This document shows, piece after piece, positions 13,588 to 26,550 of a stretch of 64,000 bases of DNA; position 1 is the first letter of the stretch, and each line of letters begins with the position of its first letter. The stretch is from Tetranychus cinnabarinus (taxonomy: Eukaryota; Arthropoda; Arachnida; Trombidiformes; Tetranychidae). The position numbers and the translations under genes were made by a program. The notes under the pieces are model-generated. The model was given only the letters and a program-made list of their open reading frames with translations. It ran no database searches and had not been told where the DNA came from. The DNA lies in assembly GCA_022266195.1 (NCBI GenBank), contig WHVY01000004.1, forward strand, positions 9,751,501-9,815,500. Direction: 5' to 3'.

Positions 13588-14706
13588 GTCATCAAAAAAA
13601 GAGTGCAACTATGAATTTGAAACTCTTAATTATTCTTAAGAACTGCTTGTAAGGCAAAAAAATCTGTGATAATTTTATGTTGTGAGGCTCACATTGTACT
13701 TTCGCTGTATCTTTCCTTATTCATCACGAAGGGAAAAGTCCAGTCTGTTAATTTTAGCATTTAAAAGGCACATAAACTGATTAACTTGAGTAAGTTCATT
13801 ATTAACTGCCGAACTCACATTGACCATTATATCAAATAAAATGGTACCATATTTGTTTACCTTGATTGAAGATCATGACCAGTCTTTAATCAAATAGCGT
13901 TGATTGTAAACATTCCGACTTTATTCATCTCTACCTTTATCTCAATCACTGTCATCAACATCATCATCATCATTACTATCATCAATTTAAATGACAATAC
14001 CTTCACTCATCTAACCAGGATCATGGATCACTATTCTTCTTTCACATAATTTTCATTGCCATCTTCACCTTCATCTTCATCTTCATCTTTAGATTTCAAT
14101 CTAACACATTTTCAAGTCCCAATTCATCATTTGCTGAGCATCTTAATTTTCATCCTTTTATTTATATTGCCGTATTTTTTATTAATTGCTGCTTCGTTTA
14201 TAATTCATGCGCATTGCTTGTTTATTTCACCAATCATTATATTAAACGGCAAGAATCGGCAATAATCCCAACAACCCTTTCTCATAAACTTCATATCTTC
14301 AGTTTAATCTTGTTTTATCCTCACAACTTGATCTATTGGGCTATCTCATTAAGTATAGAAACAACAACAAACTAAATTCACGCAACAACTTAAAAACAAA
14401 CAAAATTGTCACAATAAATCTCCTTTCCCCTCCAATCTTTCTCATTCATCCTCTGTTCCTTGTAAATCCTTTGATCATAAAATTGAAAATAAAATTGCAC
14501 ATAGTGCTTAAAATTTGATAAATTTATCTCAATAATTATTTCATAACTCGGTAATATTTCATATCAATCAAATCTCAAGTCATTTAATGAATTTATTTTA
14601 TTAATATCGGTTAGCAATTGTCTAATCTGACATCTTGTGAGTTGAGCTTTTTTCTGTACATTATACAATTTTATCGGCACTTACATTAAAGAATTTTATT
14701 CAGCGT
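13588..14706. other. Convergent 3' UTR region between kismet and the TRMT2-family gene
   Basis: Non-coding. It holds the 3' UTR of kismet (possible AATAAA at 13835-13840, others at 14413 and near 14486) and that of the minus-strand methyltransferase (minus-strand AATAAA at 14695-14700, just past its stop codon, and near 14592-14597). A CAT/TCA microsatellite lies about 13957-13985. The short reading frames here are serine- or hydrophobic-rich and unconvincing. Confidence 0.7.
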
Positions 14707-16120
14707 CTAAATACGAGAAAATGAAACTAATAATTCAACTCTTTCAGTTTGTGGGAATAAGTCAAAGGGTATAGCTTTAACAGGAATAAAAGGATCGCCT
14801 TGAATATCATCATTTGGTCTGTACGGCAAACAGATATGGGCAAAGTTTTTTAAAGCTTGACCCTCCGGCTTACAAGATACATAAATTAATTTAGAAACAT
14901 TACTCATAGTTCTTATGACATTGACAACACCACTTGGTAATCCACCTGATCCTGGGTTCACTACCATAACAAGATCATCTGAATAGAGATCCTCACTAAT
15001 TTTCACCATATAATCTTCCATGGTTCCGTGTATAAAATTACAATTCGTAATATTGTTCGTTTGAGCATTCATTTTTGCATCTTTGATAGCTTCCTCGCAT
15101 GAATCAACCCCAATGACTTTTTCGACTAATGGTGCCAGTTGAATTGCCAAAATCCCAGAACCACAGCACATATCAAGAATTGTCATATCAGATTGGGGTT
15201 CAATCTCTTCGATTATTTGTCTGTACAACATTTCTGCAGCACCTTTATTTATTTGGAGAAACGGTTCGGGAGTAATTCTTATTTTTGTGCCATTAACAAC
15301 TTCGTCAATGTGTTCATCTCCAAACAATAATTCGAAAGGTGCTCTTCTATTTGTACAGCGAACTCCAGGACAGGCCTGATAAATAAATAGAGAATAAAAT
15401 GTAAAAATACACCGAAAAACTGCTGTTGGTATGTCTTCTTACCTGAAAGTAAAATGATTTTAGGTTTATATCCTGACTAATAGGAATGAAAAAATCTTTC
15501 AGTCGATTTTGCTCCTCTTTCAACTCTTTTGATGACAGTTTTTGTGGATGAAGAATTGCTATGCCCATTAGTTCATCAAAATCATTACTTCGAACACAAA
15601 ACCGTCTCCAATTTCCTCCTCGAGAAAAGTCCATGCAAATGCCGAGCGGTGAATGATTCCTCAGGTATTGCTGAAATTTGGAGACCAGAATCTTGTGAGA
15701 GTCTTTAACAATTACACAATCATCTGGGGGTAAACAAACGGGTATCTTGTCGGGATTGCTAGCTTTACCCATAATATATCCTACAGTTTTAGGATTTCTA
15801 TCCAGCCCAGGCCAAATTGAAAAGTCATCAGTGTTACGGTAACCTTTAGTAACAGGAGAGGCCACTATTCTTTCTAATAAACAAGGCAGTCCGCGTTCAT
15901 CAGGTATTACAGATGAGTTCATGCCTTTCAATTTGTCAGTCAATGTTTCGAGAATCTGACTTGTTCTTTTTTGTTTTATATCAAGCTGTTTTGAATATGA
16001 GAATCCAGCAAGTGGTGTCAATCCTTTAAATTTCGTCAGATTGTTCATTTTTTGATCAACAGGAAAAGACTTTCGGCGCATTGAGCCAATAGTCTTAATG
16101 GATTGCGATACATTTTTCAT
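14707..16120 (-). CDS. TRMT2B: RNA (uracil-5-)-methyltransferase, TRMT2A/TRMT2B family
   Basis: A SAM-dependent enzyme that makes 5-methyluridine in tRNA (TRMT2A, cytosolic) or in mitochondrial RNA (TRMT2B). Two exons: 16120-15443 (ATG at 16120) and 15375-14707 (TAG), with a 67 bp phase-0 GT-AG intron, giving 448 residues. Visible: an N-terminal LTPL-YxxQLxxKQ segment, YRNTDDF, the HPQKLS region, a motif FLQINKGAAEMLY, SAM motif I LDMCCGSGILA, acidic GVDSCEEA, the catalytic-cysteine motif VSCKPEG and C-terminal DLFPQTERVELLV with the conserved Glu. There is no RRM, unlike TRMT2A. Together with the VNP and SCK variants and the short length this leans to TRMT2B. Motif IV, usually DPPRAG or a close variant, reads NPGSGG. 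It is head-to-head with cyclin L and tail-to-tail with kismet. The family is sure; the A/B choice is not. Confidence 0.9.
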
Positions 16121-16880
16121 ATTAATTGAACTAATTGATAATAATAATAAAGTTAATTGACCACGTTGCTGGTAATGAAATTTGTTGATCTGGATAAAGT
16201 ATCGGTAGAAAATCGAAAATTAAAATAGCACATCAACACATGTGAGATGATAATAAAAATTATTGTGGAAACGCATGTTTTGAAGTGAACTGGTTGTCGA
16301 TATTTCTGTTGTTTTTAAATCGCACGAATCTTGTTTCAAACTGTATTAAATTAGTTGTTCCTAAGCCGAAGACAGACCCGAAACGAATAAGACAATTAAT
16401 TGTTGAAATTCGAAGCTTTATTGTGAATGTAAATCACTGAAGATATTTACAACAACTTTCTTGTCAGTTCAGTTTACATAGAAAAGCAACTAACATGTGA
16501 TCAAATCTTGGTCATTACTACATCTGTATTGAGTTAATAAATAAATGTGCTAAATTATTGAAAGCGATTATATTTGAATGATTTTTATTGCTTGAAATGA
16601 TTAAATTTTCCAAGCTATTTATAAGTTCAAATAAACAATCCATTATAATCTATAATTGCTATTACTCTTTGGATTTAAGTCTAAAACATGTTTTTTAAAT
16701 TGAATTGCGCGCCTCAAATAATCACTCTCATTCCGGTATAAAAGTGAGCCTACTTGAGTTGAGCAAATTTATCTCTCAATAGTATAGAGCGTTTCAATAT
16801 TTTGTGGACTTATTTTCATAGATTTTTAAGTTTATTTCTTTAGTTTGTAAATTAGTGTTTATTTTTGATTACTCAACAAA
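16121..16880. promoter_or_regulatory. Divergent promoter region between the TRMT2-family gene and cyclin L
   Basis: A 760 bp non-coding interval between two oppositely oriented start codons, so it must carry both promoters and 5' UTRs. On the cyclin L side a TATAAAAG sits at 16737-16744, about 140 bp before the ATG. I see no clear TATA for the methyltransferase. Confidence 0.65.
16737..16744 (+). promoter_or_regulatory. CCNL1: TATA box candidate for cyclin L
   Basis: TATAAAAG, preceded by a short CG-containing stretch (attgcgcgcc). Transcription would start near 16765-16775, leaving a 5' UTR of about 110 nt before the ATG at 16881. Confidence 0.55.
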
Positions 16881-18199
16881 ATGAAATCCGAAGTGATGAA
16901 GTATGAAGGGATAGCTATGAGCTATGGAAACATCATACTTCCAAGTCATAAATTCATGTGTACACCTTCATTCATGGATGGTTTAGATGCACAAAGTGAA
17001 TACCAAATGAGGATTTTAGGTACAGAATTAATTCAAACAGCGGGAATTTTATTGAAGCTGCCCCAAATAGCGATGGCCACAGGACAAGTTTTATTCCAAC
17101 GGTTTTACTATTCAAAATCTTTTGTTCGTCACAAGATGGAAATAACAGCCATGGCTTGTACTCTTTTAGCCTCTAAAATTGAAGAGGCGCCAAGAAGGAT
17201 TCGTGATATAATCAATGTTTTTAATCATATACGCCTGGTTAGAGCAGGTCTACCAGCTCAACCAGTGCTCCTGGATCAAACTTATATTGAATTGAAAAAT
17301 GAAATTATTTACAAAGAGAGACAATTGTTAAAAGAGACAGGTTTCTGTGTCCACATGAAACATCCTCATAAATTTATCGTCACTTTACTTCAGATCTTGG
17401 ACCTGAAAGATAATAAAACACTCATGCAAATATCATGGAATTATATGAATGACAGCTTAAGGACTGATGTATTTTTGAGGTGGCCTCCTGAAACAATAGC
17501 ATGTGCTTGCGTACATTTAAGTGCCAATCTTTTAGGCGTAAGTATATGATAATATATTAATAGGTCTATAAAACTATTACGACCAATCAACCACTGCGCA
17601 CAAAAAAATTTTAAAAGGTTTTTTGAAATTGTCATCAGAAAATTCTAGATATTTTGTGCTAAATTAGATCGGTCATTGTAACTCCTTCCTAGTATAACTT
17701 AACTGGTAAGATTTAAAATGAATCTACAATTTTTTTTCTCTTTTTCAAACTATTTCAGATTCCATTATTAACAAATCCAGCATGGTATGAACTTTTTGAT
17801 GCCTCCAAAGAAGGAATAGAAGAAATTTGTCTCACCATACTCAAAGTTTATACACTAAAGAAACCTAATCAAGAGGAATTGGAACAAAAAATAGATTCAT
17901 TGAGACAAAATTGGGAGAATAAAAATGGCGTCAAAGCTAATAAAGGACTGACGGATGAAACCAATGCAAACATAAATACCTCAACAACGTCCGTACATGA
18001 AAAGGAAAAGAAGAGTAGCAAAAATAGTCACAATGATAATAGTTCTGCAAGATCATCCACACGAGTTGAAAATAGTGAGAACCGATCTAGATCGAAAGAA
18101 CGCTCTAAAGATCGTAGTTACTATAAATCATACAAAAAACATAAAAAAGACAAAGATCGATATCGAAAGTCAAGTCGATATTCTCATCGTTATGATTAA
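16881..18199 (+). CDS. CCNL1: Cyclin L (CDK11/12-partner, splicing-linked cyclin)
   Basis: A transcription/splicing cyclin that in animals pairs with CDK11-type kinases in nuclear speckles. Two exons: 16881-17537 and 17759-18199 (TAA), joined in phase 0 (NLLG then IPLLTNPAWYELF), 365 residues. The tandem cyclin boxes are clear: QRFYYSKSFVRHKMEITAMACTLLASKIEEAPRRIRDIINVF in the first, and LLKETGFCVHMKHPHKFIVTLLQIL, WNYMNDSLRTDVFLRWPPETIACACVHLSA in the second. The C-terminus (from about 18060) is an RS-like tail of Arg/Ser/Lys/Asp/Tyr (NRSRSKERSKDRSYYKSYKK), shorter than in vertebrate cyclin L1. A single cyclin L gene before the vertebrate L1/L2 split is expected, so the symbol marks the family. 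The context TCAACAAAATG and a TATA box at 16737 support the start. Confidence 0.95.
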
Positions 18200-19124
18200 T
18201 TGACAATTGAAATAGATATTTATCAATGAACTTGGCTCAAAACGTAATACATCATGATAAAGTCTATTTGTACATTAAAACATTTATAAAAATTAAAGAT
18301 ATATTAACGAAACAAACTGGAGTCGGACGAATTTTATTCAAAAAATTTTCAATAAACAAAAACAAACTCTAGTGGTTGTCTCATAATTTTTACAAAATAT
18401 TAAAATGAGTCTAATACAATTGACAATCAGAGCTCAACGCATTGGATCTGATGCAGGTTCTATGTTTCAACTTAATCACTTGTAATAAAGAGAGTTCGCG
18501 CAACATGTGACATTTGCGATAGATGCCACATGTTTAGTTCATAAATTAAATTAAATTTTCAATTCAAAGCCTCATCTCAATAGCAATCGAGTTTACTTTG
18601 GGTTTATTCAGCATGAAGAACTCATAAAAAACATTGGATTTCTGGCCCTAACCTTTTATATTTTAAAAAAGGAGAAAATCTCCGTTCAATGAAAGAACCA
18701 TCACTTGCAAAAATGAAGAACGCTAGTAGCTCATTACGATTTTTAATACAATTATAATTGTAAATTGATCAATAATTACCTAATTGTTTAACAAAAATTA
18801 ATCAAACTGACAAATGTGTATCAATCTGCTTATTCCTAAAGATAGCAGCACGGTCTAAAAATTTGTTATTGTTTTTATTATTTTTTACGGTGGCGCCTTA
18901 AAGGGTATTAAACCTAAACAAAAACATCTTTAATAAATTAATGGCATGAATTTCATGCTATATTCTGTCTTTATTTTCATTCATTTTACGATTAATGTCT
19001 GTAAATTTATTGCATGATCGAATTTTAAAACTGTGGTTTTTGCTTGTTATTTCAATGCTAATGATCATCTGCTTTGTAATCTGTTAAACTCATCTCTTGC
19101 TATTTGGAGAGTTCATCTGGAAAT
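18200..19124. other. Cyclin L 3' UTR and RPC4 promoter region
   Basis: Non-coding interval of 925 bp. A poly(A) signal AATAAA at 18351-18356 probably ends cyclin L transcripts. The rest, including a GGTGGCGCC patch near 18890 and several in-frame stops before 19125, should hold the promoter and 5' UTR of the Pol III subunit gene. I see no other gene. Confidence 0.6.
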
Positions 19125-20248
19125 ATGTCAGATAGTTTTTTACCGGCATCCACAAGTAGTAACAACCTACCTCGAGGATTGGTGAGTAAATCGGGTCTAC
19201 CATTAAATCCAAACCAAAGGTTACCCTCCTTGAGATCAAGCTTATCAAAACCTAGTTTACTTTTCCAATCAAGTGCCTCCTTCAACCAAAATCTCTTAAC
19301 TCTGAACAAATCTCCTGTGAAACGAGCTTACGAACCCAATATGCCGGATTGCAGGAAATCAAATGAGAGTAAAACCTTTCAAAATTGTGTCAAGCAAGGT
19401 AAAAATGACTGGAAAGGATCTCCTCTCAAAACAAAAAGACAAACTACCAAAAAACCGAAAAAACTTATCCAATTGGAGTCACCTGTATTCACTGGAGATT
19501 CAAGGTTTTTATTTATATAGTCTTGCTTTTTATGTATTGATTATGAGCTCTATTTTTGCGAAATACATTTATACTTTTCTTTATTTTTCATTTTAGAACG
19601 ACTCGTAAAGCTCCGTCAGAGACTACGAAATTAGAGAAGAAATCCAAGGGCAAAAAAGCACCAAACTCATCATTATCTTCTACATTCCAGGAACAGACAG
19701 AAGATTCAATTGAACCAGCATTCATTGAAGGAAAACTCTATCAAGATGACTTTATTGATAGGTCCAACGATAAGGAAAGTGGAAACATTGAGCATCTACC
19801 TCAAGGATGGGAAAGCTTATCATTACCGACACCAAAGTCATCCTCTAACTCTATTAATGAAGATTGGTTATCAAGCTCAAAAGGAGATAAATTCTTTCTA
19901 TTCCAGTTGCCCAAAATGTTTGAGAATAACGCTAACTTGAAATTGGGTAAACTCAGAGTATATGAGAGTGGGAAAGTTGAATTAGTTGACAATCCAAGTG
20001 ACTTAACTTTCGAAATCGCCAAAGTTGGACATCCAGAAGTAAATATTTTAAACAACACCCCAGTCTCATTGGATAACGCATCAATCAATAAAACTGAAGA
20101 GAATGCTGATGTGAAACAAATAACTCAAGACTTTGTTGCACCCGTAATTAATCGAGAAGTTGTCATGTATTCTGGAAGGAATCTCGTTTGTCTTGGTAAA
20201 CTTGAAGCTGGTGCAGCTATAGTGATACCTAAAATACTTAATGGCTGA
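19125..20248 (+). CDS. POLR3D: DNA-directed RNA polymerase III subunit RPC4 (POLR3D)
   Basis: A subunit of nuclear RNA polymerase III; RPC4 dimerises with RPC5 (TFIIF-like) and acts in initiation and termination at tRNA, 5S and similar genes. Exons 19125-19504 and 19597-20248 (TGA), 92 bp intron splitting an Arg codon (AG/A), 343 residues. The N-terminus LPRGLVSKSGLPLNPNQRLPSLRSSLS then KRAYEPNMPDC matches the RPC4 pattern RGL...P.L.P.RLPS.RS....K..F.PN. A basic/serine middle follows. The C-terminal domain has FFLFQLPKMF, LGKLRVYESGKVELV and MYSGRNLVCLGKLE, the RPC4 signature where the subunit binds RPC5. The first ATG after in-frame TTG/GAG codons was chosen as start. Length is a little below the human protein (398). 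Confidence 0.9.
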
Positions 20249-20747
20249 AAATTCGTTGAGCAATATTATATTCAAATTGTAATGCCCTTTTAAAACAATC
20301 TTTAATTCTATTTCTCCAATTGACACATTTTTTATTATTTAAATACATTCGGATTAGATCTGACCATTATTCAATGATTCCAGTTTCCGGTTACTTGAAA
20401 TCTACCTTTATCTCTGATGTTTAATCTCACAACTAATTTTTTAAAGTCATATTAGCTACAATTTGAATTGCTTATTAATCATGTCTGAAATAAAAATTTT
20501 TAAGTTTCATTTATAAATATAATTTCTTTTATTAGAAATCAACGTAAAATGACGTGATTAACTTAAGGATAAGATTACTTGCAAACCAGAAAATATTCAA
20601 ACTTCTATATTCTTATTATTAGAGGTTGCTCTAAATAGGTAAATCAATAATTCAATACTGGTCTACGTATTGTAAAAATGGACATGATGATAATCATATG
20701 ATATTTCATTAATCATTGCCATTTTCATTCAAAATATCTGGATCGAT
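20249..20747. other. Short intergenic region after POLR3D
   Basis: A 499 bp AT-rich stretch with a poly(A) signal AATAAA at 20489-20494 for POLR3D. The remainder should be the promoter and 5' UTR of the next gene. No gene is visible. Confidence 0.6.
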
Positions 20748-23210
20748 ATGGTCTACCTGTTTGAAATCTTTTGTATACTAATTTGCGGACAAATTTTACG
20801 ATCATCCGAAGGTAAATATCAATACATTTTAGATTTAATTTGATTTCATCTAATTTAACTTTCTTTTCTTTCAGAAAATATTCGTCTTTCAAGTTTAGAT
20901 TGCCAAAATTATCAAAATTCATCGACTATTCCAATATGGCAAACTCCAGATCAAGAGACTATTTTATCCGAGATATGTGATTTAGTGGTAATTTTAAGTG
21001 GCCTAAAAAATGATGAGAGTGACCTTAATGAAAATTCTAATACCAAATCTGATATACAGTTGACCAACTATCGGTTAGAACTGCTTCTATCTTCCAGTCC
21101 TTTTAATAATGAAGCCAGTGGCATCGCCGACATTTACCAAACCGAGGAAATAGTATTACCGGAAGAATCAAACGTTACATCCAAAGGAGACCTTCTGATC
21201 AATTGTAGTTCCAAAGTCAAGATCCAACCTGTTGATCTATGTGGCTCTATTTATATAATAATTAATTTAAAAAAAGTGGATCAATTGGTTGGTATTGCAA
21301 TTGGTTCTCTTAGCCAAGAAATCGAAGTTAAATGTCCTTCTGATGAAAAAGTTAGCCTTCGATTACAAGTTAAATACGAAAATGGATCTTTGGTTGATAC
21401 TTCAGTGAAAAATCGTTTGATTATCAAAACCAATGGCAATTCTCTAGAAGCTCTCAATGGAATCAAATTCATCTTAACCAATAATGGCTATTCTAGTTTT
21501 CGTCGGCGGTGTGGAATCAAGGCTCTTCAAACAATCGCTTTCCTTTTACCAGTTTACCGTGATCCATCATCTGATTTTGTTGAAATTGACGGAAAAAGGT
21601 TTTTCAATATCGCTAATGGCTATTATCTTCAAAACGGTGATAAGTTAGTCCGAGAGAAACGAGGTTTTTGTTCACCTTTTATTCAGATAAACTCAAGTGT
21701 CCCTGTTAATATTACTTGGTTCAATTTGATTGGTTTCACTTCATTACCATCAGAATTTGATTTACTGATCATTTTAGATCCATTTAAAATCGATGAAGCA
21801 ATCCAGAAATCATTGGAACCAAGCATATTTACTTTCTCATTAAAATTACCTGCTGATATTGGTTTGCTTAATACGACAAAATGCACTGGTTTGGTTGTTG
21901 TTTACCCGGCAAATTCTTGTCATATCTTGATAGTTCACTCAAATGAACGATCACCGCGTAAAATAAATTACTTTGGCTATGAATTGTTGGACAAAAAGCT
22001 TTTCCTTTTGGAGTCTCAACAAGATGCAGTTAAACCTTCATTGACAACTACTTTGGTTAACAAATATTTTTATCAGACTTGGCTTATTGGACAAACGGTC
22101 AAATTTATTGGTTTATATAAAAAAAGCTGTTCAATAAATGATAAATCAATATCTATTTGTGAACAAATCAGAATATTGCTGTTTGATATATCCACGGTCA
22201 TTGGAAAGATCAAGGTAATAACACCTTGGGAAGAAGAGCAAGTCAACAAATTAATTTTATTAAGCAGAGTCACCTCGACATTGATTAAAGAAATAATAAA
22301 TGGTGATCTTGTGTCGCTTTTTCTGCCAACTATAAAGATTTTCCGTTCTCTAATCGTTCGATCATATTCTGCTGCCGATAGTCTAGATAAATACGATCAA
22401 ACATATTTTGGAACCATCCAGCGAGTGATCGAAGACATTGCCGAGTCTGAACCACCAGCAAGTGAAGCAGCTCTTATTGTCCCTAAAAGAATAAGACTTT
22501 TCATGGGAAGATTAATAAGAGAAGGTCCTTCAGCAATTATCTCCACTCTACCCAATTTGAAGGGTAAATTATCTTTCCTGGAAAGTCTACGCCAGGTTAT
22601 TATCTGGATTCTTGAAGATGTTCTTTGGGATTTTGAGCTTCCAAATGAAATTAAAACGATGCTGGTCGAGACAATCAATTCTCTAAATCCAACTATTTTC
22701 CAAGCCAACGTTAAAAAATTAGTAGATCTAAGTGAGAGTTGGTCTTCTATTGAAACAGATGAGGAGGCGATCAAATCATCAACTAAACTATTCCATCAGA
22801 TTATGATTACTACAAATAAAGAAAACATTTGGTCTCGATACGCACAAATCTGGCAGTTATGGTTAACACGTTTCATGATTGACTCACAGCGATGGATATT
22901 TCTTGAAGGTTTGCCAAATGATCCAAAGAACAAGGTTGATAGTTATTATGATATTGAAATTGATGATCAATGTAACCGGTATGCGATACAAGTACTCATC
23001 AACAACAAAATTATGCCCAATTGGTTTCAACTTGATAATCTTGAATCAATTCGAGAGAAGGAAATTTCATCAACAAGTCAGCTTGCATTCAAAAACACTG
23101 GTGACTCGATTTTGCGAGGTGATTGGGAAATTTTAACAGGAACAATATTCTGGACTCGGGTTATGCTTTGTAATTGCAACAAAACTCTAACCGATCAATG
23201 TAGCTTGTAA
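20748..23210 (+). CDS. Secreted protein of unknown family, 799 aa
   Basis: I do not recognise this protein. Two exons, 20748-20811 and 20875-23210 (TAA), with a 63 bp GT-AG intron in phase 1. The first exon encodes a classic signal peptide (MVYLFEIFCILICGQILRSSE), and the frame joins cleanly to ENIRLSSLDCQNYQN. There are many N-glycosylation sequons (for example NVTS, NGSL, NSSVPVNITW), beta-rich segments in the first half and amphipathic helices in the second (about 22200-22900). Scattered cysteines end in CNCNKTLTDQCSL. No later membrane segment or GPI-like tail stands out, so secretion is the best guess. A poly(A) signal AATAAA follows at 23296. It lies 500 bp downstream of POLR3D on the same strand. 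The gene is real by frame, splice and codon pattern; its function is unknown. Confidence 0.8.
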
Positions 23211-23295
23211 ATGTATAAATCTCTCCGAAGACAAATGGAATCGTTGGCGATATTCTTATTAATCTGGCATGTAATCTGAACTTTAAAACAGAAAA

Positions 23296-23301
23296 AATAA
23301 A
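23296..23301 (+). other. Poly(A) signal of the secreted-protein gene
   Basis: AATAAA about 85 nt past the TAA at 23208-23210, in a position expected for cleavage shortly after. Confidence 0.6.
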
Positions 23302-26300
23302 ACTGGTTTCAATATCATTAATTTTTGATTTGATAATAGATTCGTTTTATAGCATAAAGTCTTTTTTGTATGATAAGAAATAAAACAATAGAATCGCGAC
23401 TCTAAGATTTGTTAATTGCAATAAGATGAAAGTGTTAGAACAATGTAAATTAATAATTCCAATAAATGGTATAATTCTGGTAAATAAATTTGCAAAACAC
23501 ACTAACATAAAATATGTATCCTCGCAATGCTCCAGTAAGATTGTCTGAATTGATTGTAAACAGATGCAATAGGAAATCATTTTCTGTAACCAACAATGAA
23601 GATGACGAATTCATAAATTAAAATGCCATTGATTGAATAGCACCAATAAATTTTTTGTTTTGTGTTCATATTGAATGTTTTATAAATCATTTTTGGCACC
23701 TTTGGAGTATCAAATTTCACACCAAGAGACAATTCCTCATATTCCTTGGATGGATAACTTTAAGCATCAACCATATGCGAGGTATTCAAAATAGGACATG
23801 AAAGTGATCTGAAAGAAAATAGAAAAGAGAGAGAAAAAGTAAAAATAAAAAAGTATTTACATCATTTTTGATGGTAAAAGAGCAAAAAAAGACAAAATTA
23901 TGTTCAGTGTATAGAAAATTTATGATTAATGGTCTAAATTAAGCCATGCTTTTCTTGGTTTGAGAAAAGATTTTCATTTTCTTTACTCAACTAAGCACCA
24001 ATGATACTGAAGACAAACACAAGAAACAAAAGACATTTAATTGTCAGCTTACCAGTGAACCGATGAATCTTACAAAAAAACCAAGGTAACCCTTTGTGTG
24101 CATCATGCAATGAGAAAATGAAATTCATGGCTATTTTTGCAGATTCATTCTTCGAATGCAGCTCCAGTCGGTTAGCAGTAAAAGGTTAAATTAGCGTTCA
24201 CTTTAACACTTGATTTTGATCCATCAGTCAACCAAGAAGCCATCAAAAGACGATGTCGGCAAACAAAATTGAGTAGCTCATGTAATATATTCAAGATTTA
24301 CCATTCAAGTAAACTCACGGTAAATGGCATTGATAATCAACATTCTTGATCAAAGTGTTGATAAGTCTATGAAAAAACGTATACTTTCATCAAAATGAGT
24401 TACCCATAATAATGAGGTAAACATTGTTTTCAATTGAACACTGATCTTAAAGTTACTTCAATCTGTTTCAGTTGAATGATCAAACTGTTGATTAACTTGA
24501 AAGTTGATAATCAAAGAGATGGTTAGGCGTTAAAGGTGATGAATTATGAATAACTAATACAAAATCATTGAACAAAATAATTATTGCCAATCACTCAATT
24601 AATTGACTCTTAATTACCAATAAATATGGTAAAAAGTTGTTACACATGTTTGGCCAATTTTCACTCATAGATGGCCCCTCTATAGCAATGAAGCACGAAG
24701 TTAAAAAAAATCAAATTTTGTCTGCGGGTAAAAATATGAAAGTTTTCCGATTATTACGAATGTTTATCACAATTTAGAGGTAAGTTTTGTTAATATATTT
24801 TATTTATGAGAGATTTAATCATTCTAAATTTTGATTTAGAGTATGGTGGTAGTTTATGGTACTTGGGCCTTTCTTTCCAACAATTTAATAATCTCTTGTC
24901 AATCTTATATCATTTCCAACAATTGACATAAAGTGGCAGTCGTTTTGATGGAATCAAAATCAATTTTATTACAACTTCATGTCTTTTCCTCAAGCTGGTT
25001 GAATCTATGGAACAGTCAACCTTTATTGCTCAAACTGGTTAATCCATATTTCATTTCTAATTCAATATAATGCAGGTTTGTATGTTACTGTTAATTCCTT
25101 ATACTCCTTACCTCTCAGCTGATACTTTTTGTATATTCTTGATTAACTTTCTCCTGAGATTAATGTCAATTTAATCCTCTCTTCTCAATTATTATTATTT
25201 CACCAACACTTTTTTTCGTTAAAGTAACTTGGTTGTCTCCAAAATTTGCTACAATCAATGAATCGGACCAGCGAGCCTGTCCACAGGAGGAAAAGCAAAA
25301 TGATGAATGATTTTTCTCAATCATTTCTCTTTGCTTTCTTAACTCCTTGACTCTTTCTATTTCTACAATTCCCACTTTTTCGCTTCCTTCACATTTATTA
25401 TCCTACTAATTTTGTACCCTTTACTACCAAGGATAAAAAATATCTCAGTGTGGTCATCTGTGTATAACAAAGTAGTTTCCCTCTTGTGCTTAATGTAACT
25501 TACAAGTAAATGAATGTCGTTTTGCTTTTTTTACACAGCGTATAGGAATAGTGTATTAAATTAAAGCAGGCCAGGGAAAGTGTAAGAAATATATTGAGTC
25601 CGGGTGAATTTATCATAAAACATAATTCAGATGTCCAAACTTATCAATCTTGTTGATGTTTGCAAGTCTGAAAATAATCAACACTTATACAACATTAGTA
25701 TTGTGATGAAAAAAGTGACAAAATAAAGACAGAGAGAAATAAATTGAAGTCTCTTACCAAGTAAGCTTTCAACAGGAGACTAAATAATCATTTTATTGAA
25801 TATATGTTGAATAAATGTATACAAATATGTAACAAAATAGTTTTCACAGTTTTCTTATTAACTCTCGTTAAATTGAAGACGTTGAAACCTTTGATAGAGA
25901 AACATAATAAAAAAGATGTTGAACTGTTGAAACTCTCAGTTGAAAGTGAAATTATTATCTATAAAAGGTTGTCAAACTGGTAAATAAAGCAACTTGCAAC
26001 TTGTCCAAATTGTTTGTAAAAATCTGAATCTAATCACATTTTTCATTCATCAACAGGTTAACATGATGACCAGAAGATCAAACAGACTGAACGGAGGACA
26101 AAAAAGATGAATAAAGTGGAACGATAATCACTGGTTTTACTACATGGATATTGGACAGAGAAGAACTTTTCGGAATCAAGCCTTTTTTTCTGTCCATCAT
26201 ACTGGTCACACAAATAAAAGCAAATACATAATGAAAGAGTTGGACTTTTTGTTCCCTCTCCACACTTTGACGATGGTGATGTTCACGCCTGGATTGGTTA

Positions 26301-26550
26301 ACAAACAGTGAAGTCTTCGAGGCTATTGGAAATTTTTGTTATACTGAAAGAGTGGGAGCTTATTGAGTGATGTAAAAATGTCAGCATAAGCACAGCAAAA
26401 GGCAAGTAAAATAAGCTGCCAGGGAGAGGCAGAGATGATGACGATGATGATGCTGTTGATGGTTAAGGTAAACTCGAGGTATAGATTCGAGAAGACCTGA
26501 GAATGTAAAAAAAGTGAAAAGAAAAGTTGTGAGAGGATAAAAGAGACGGT

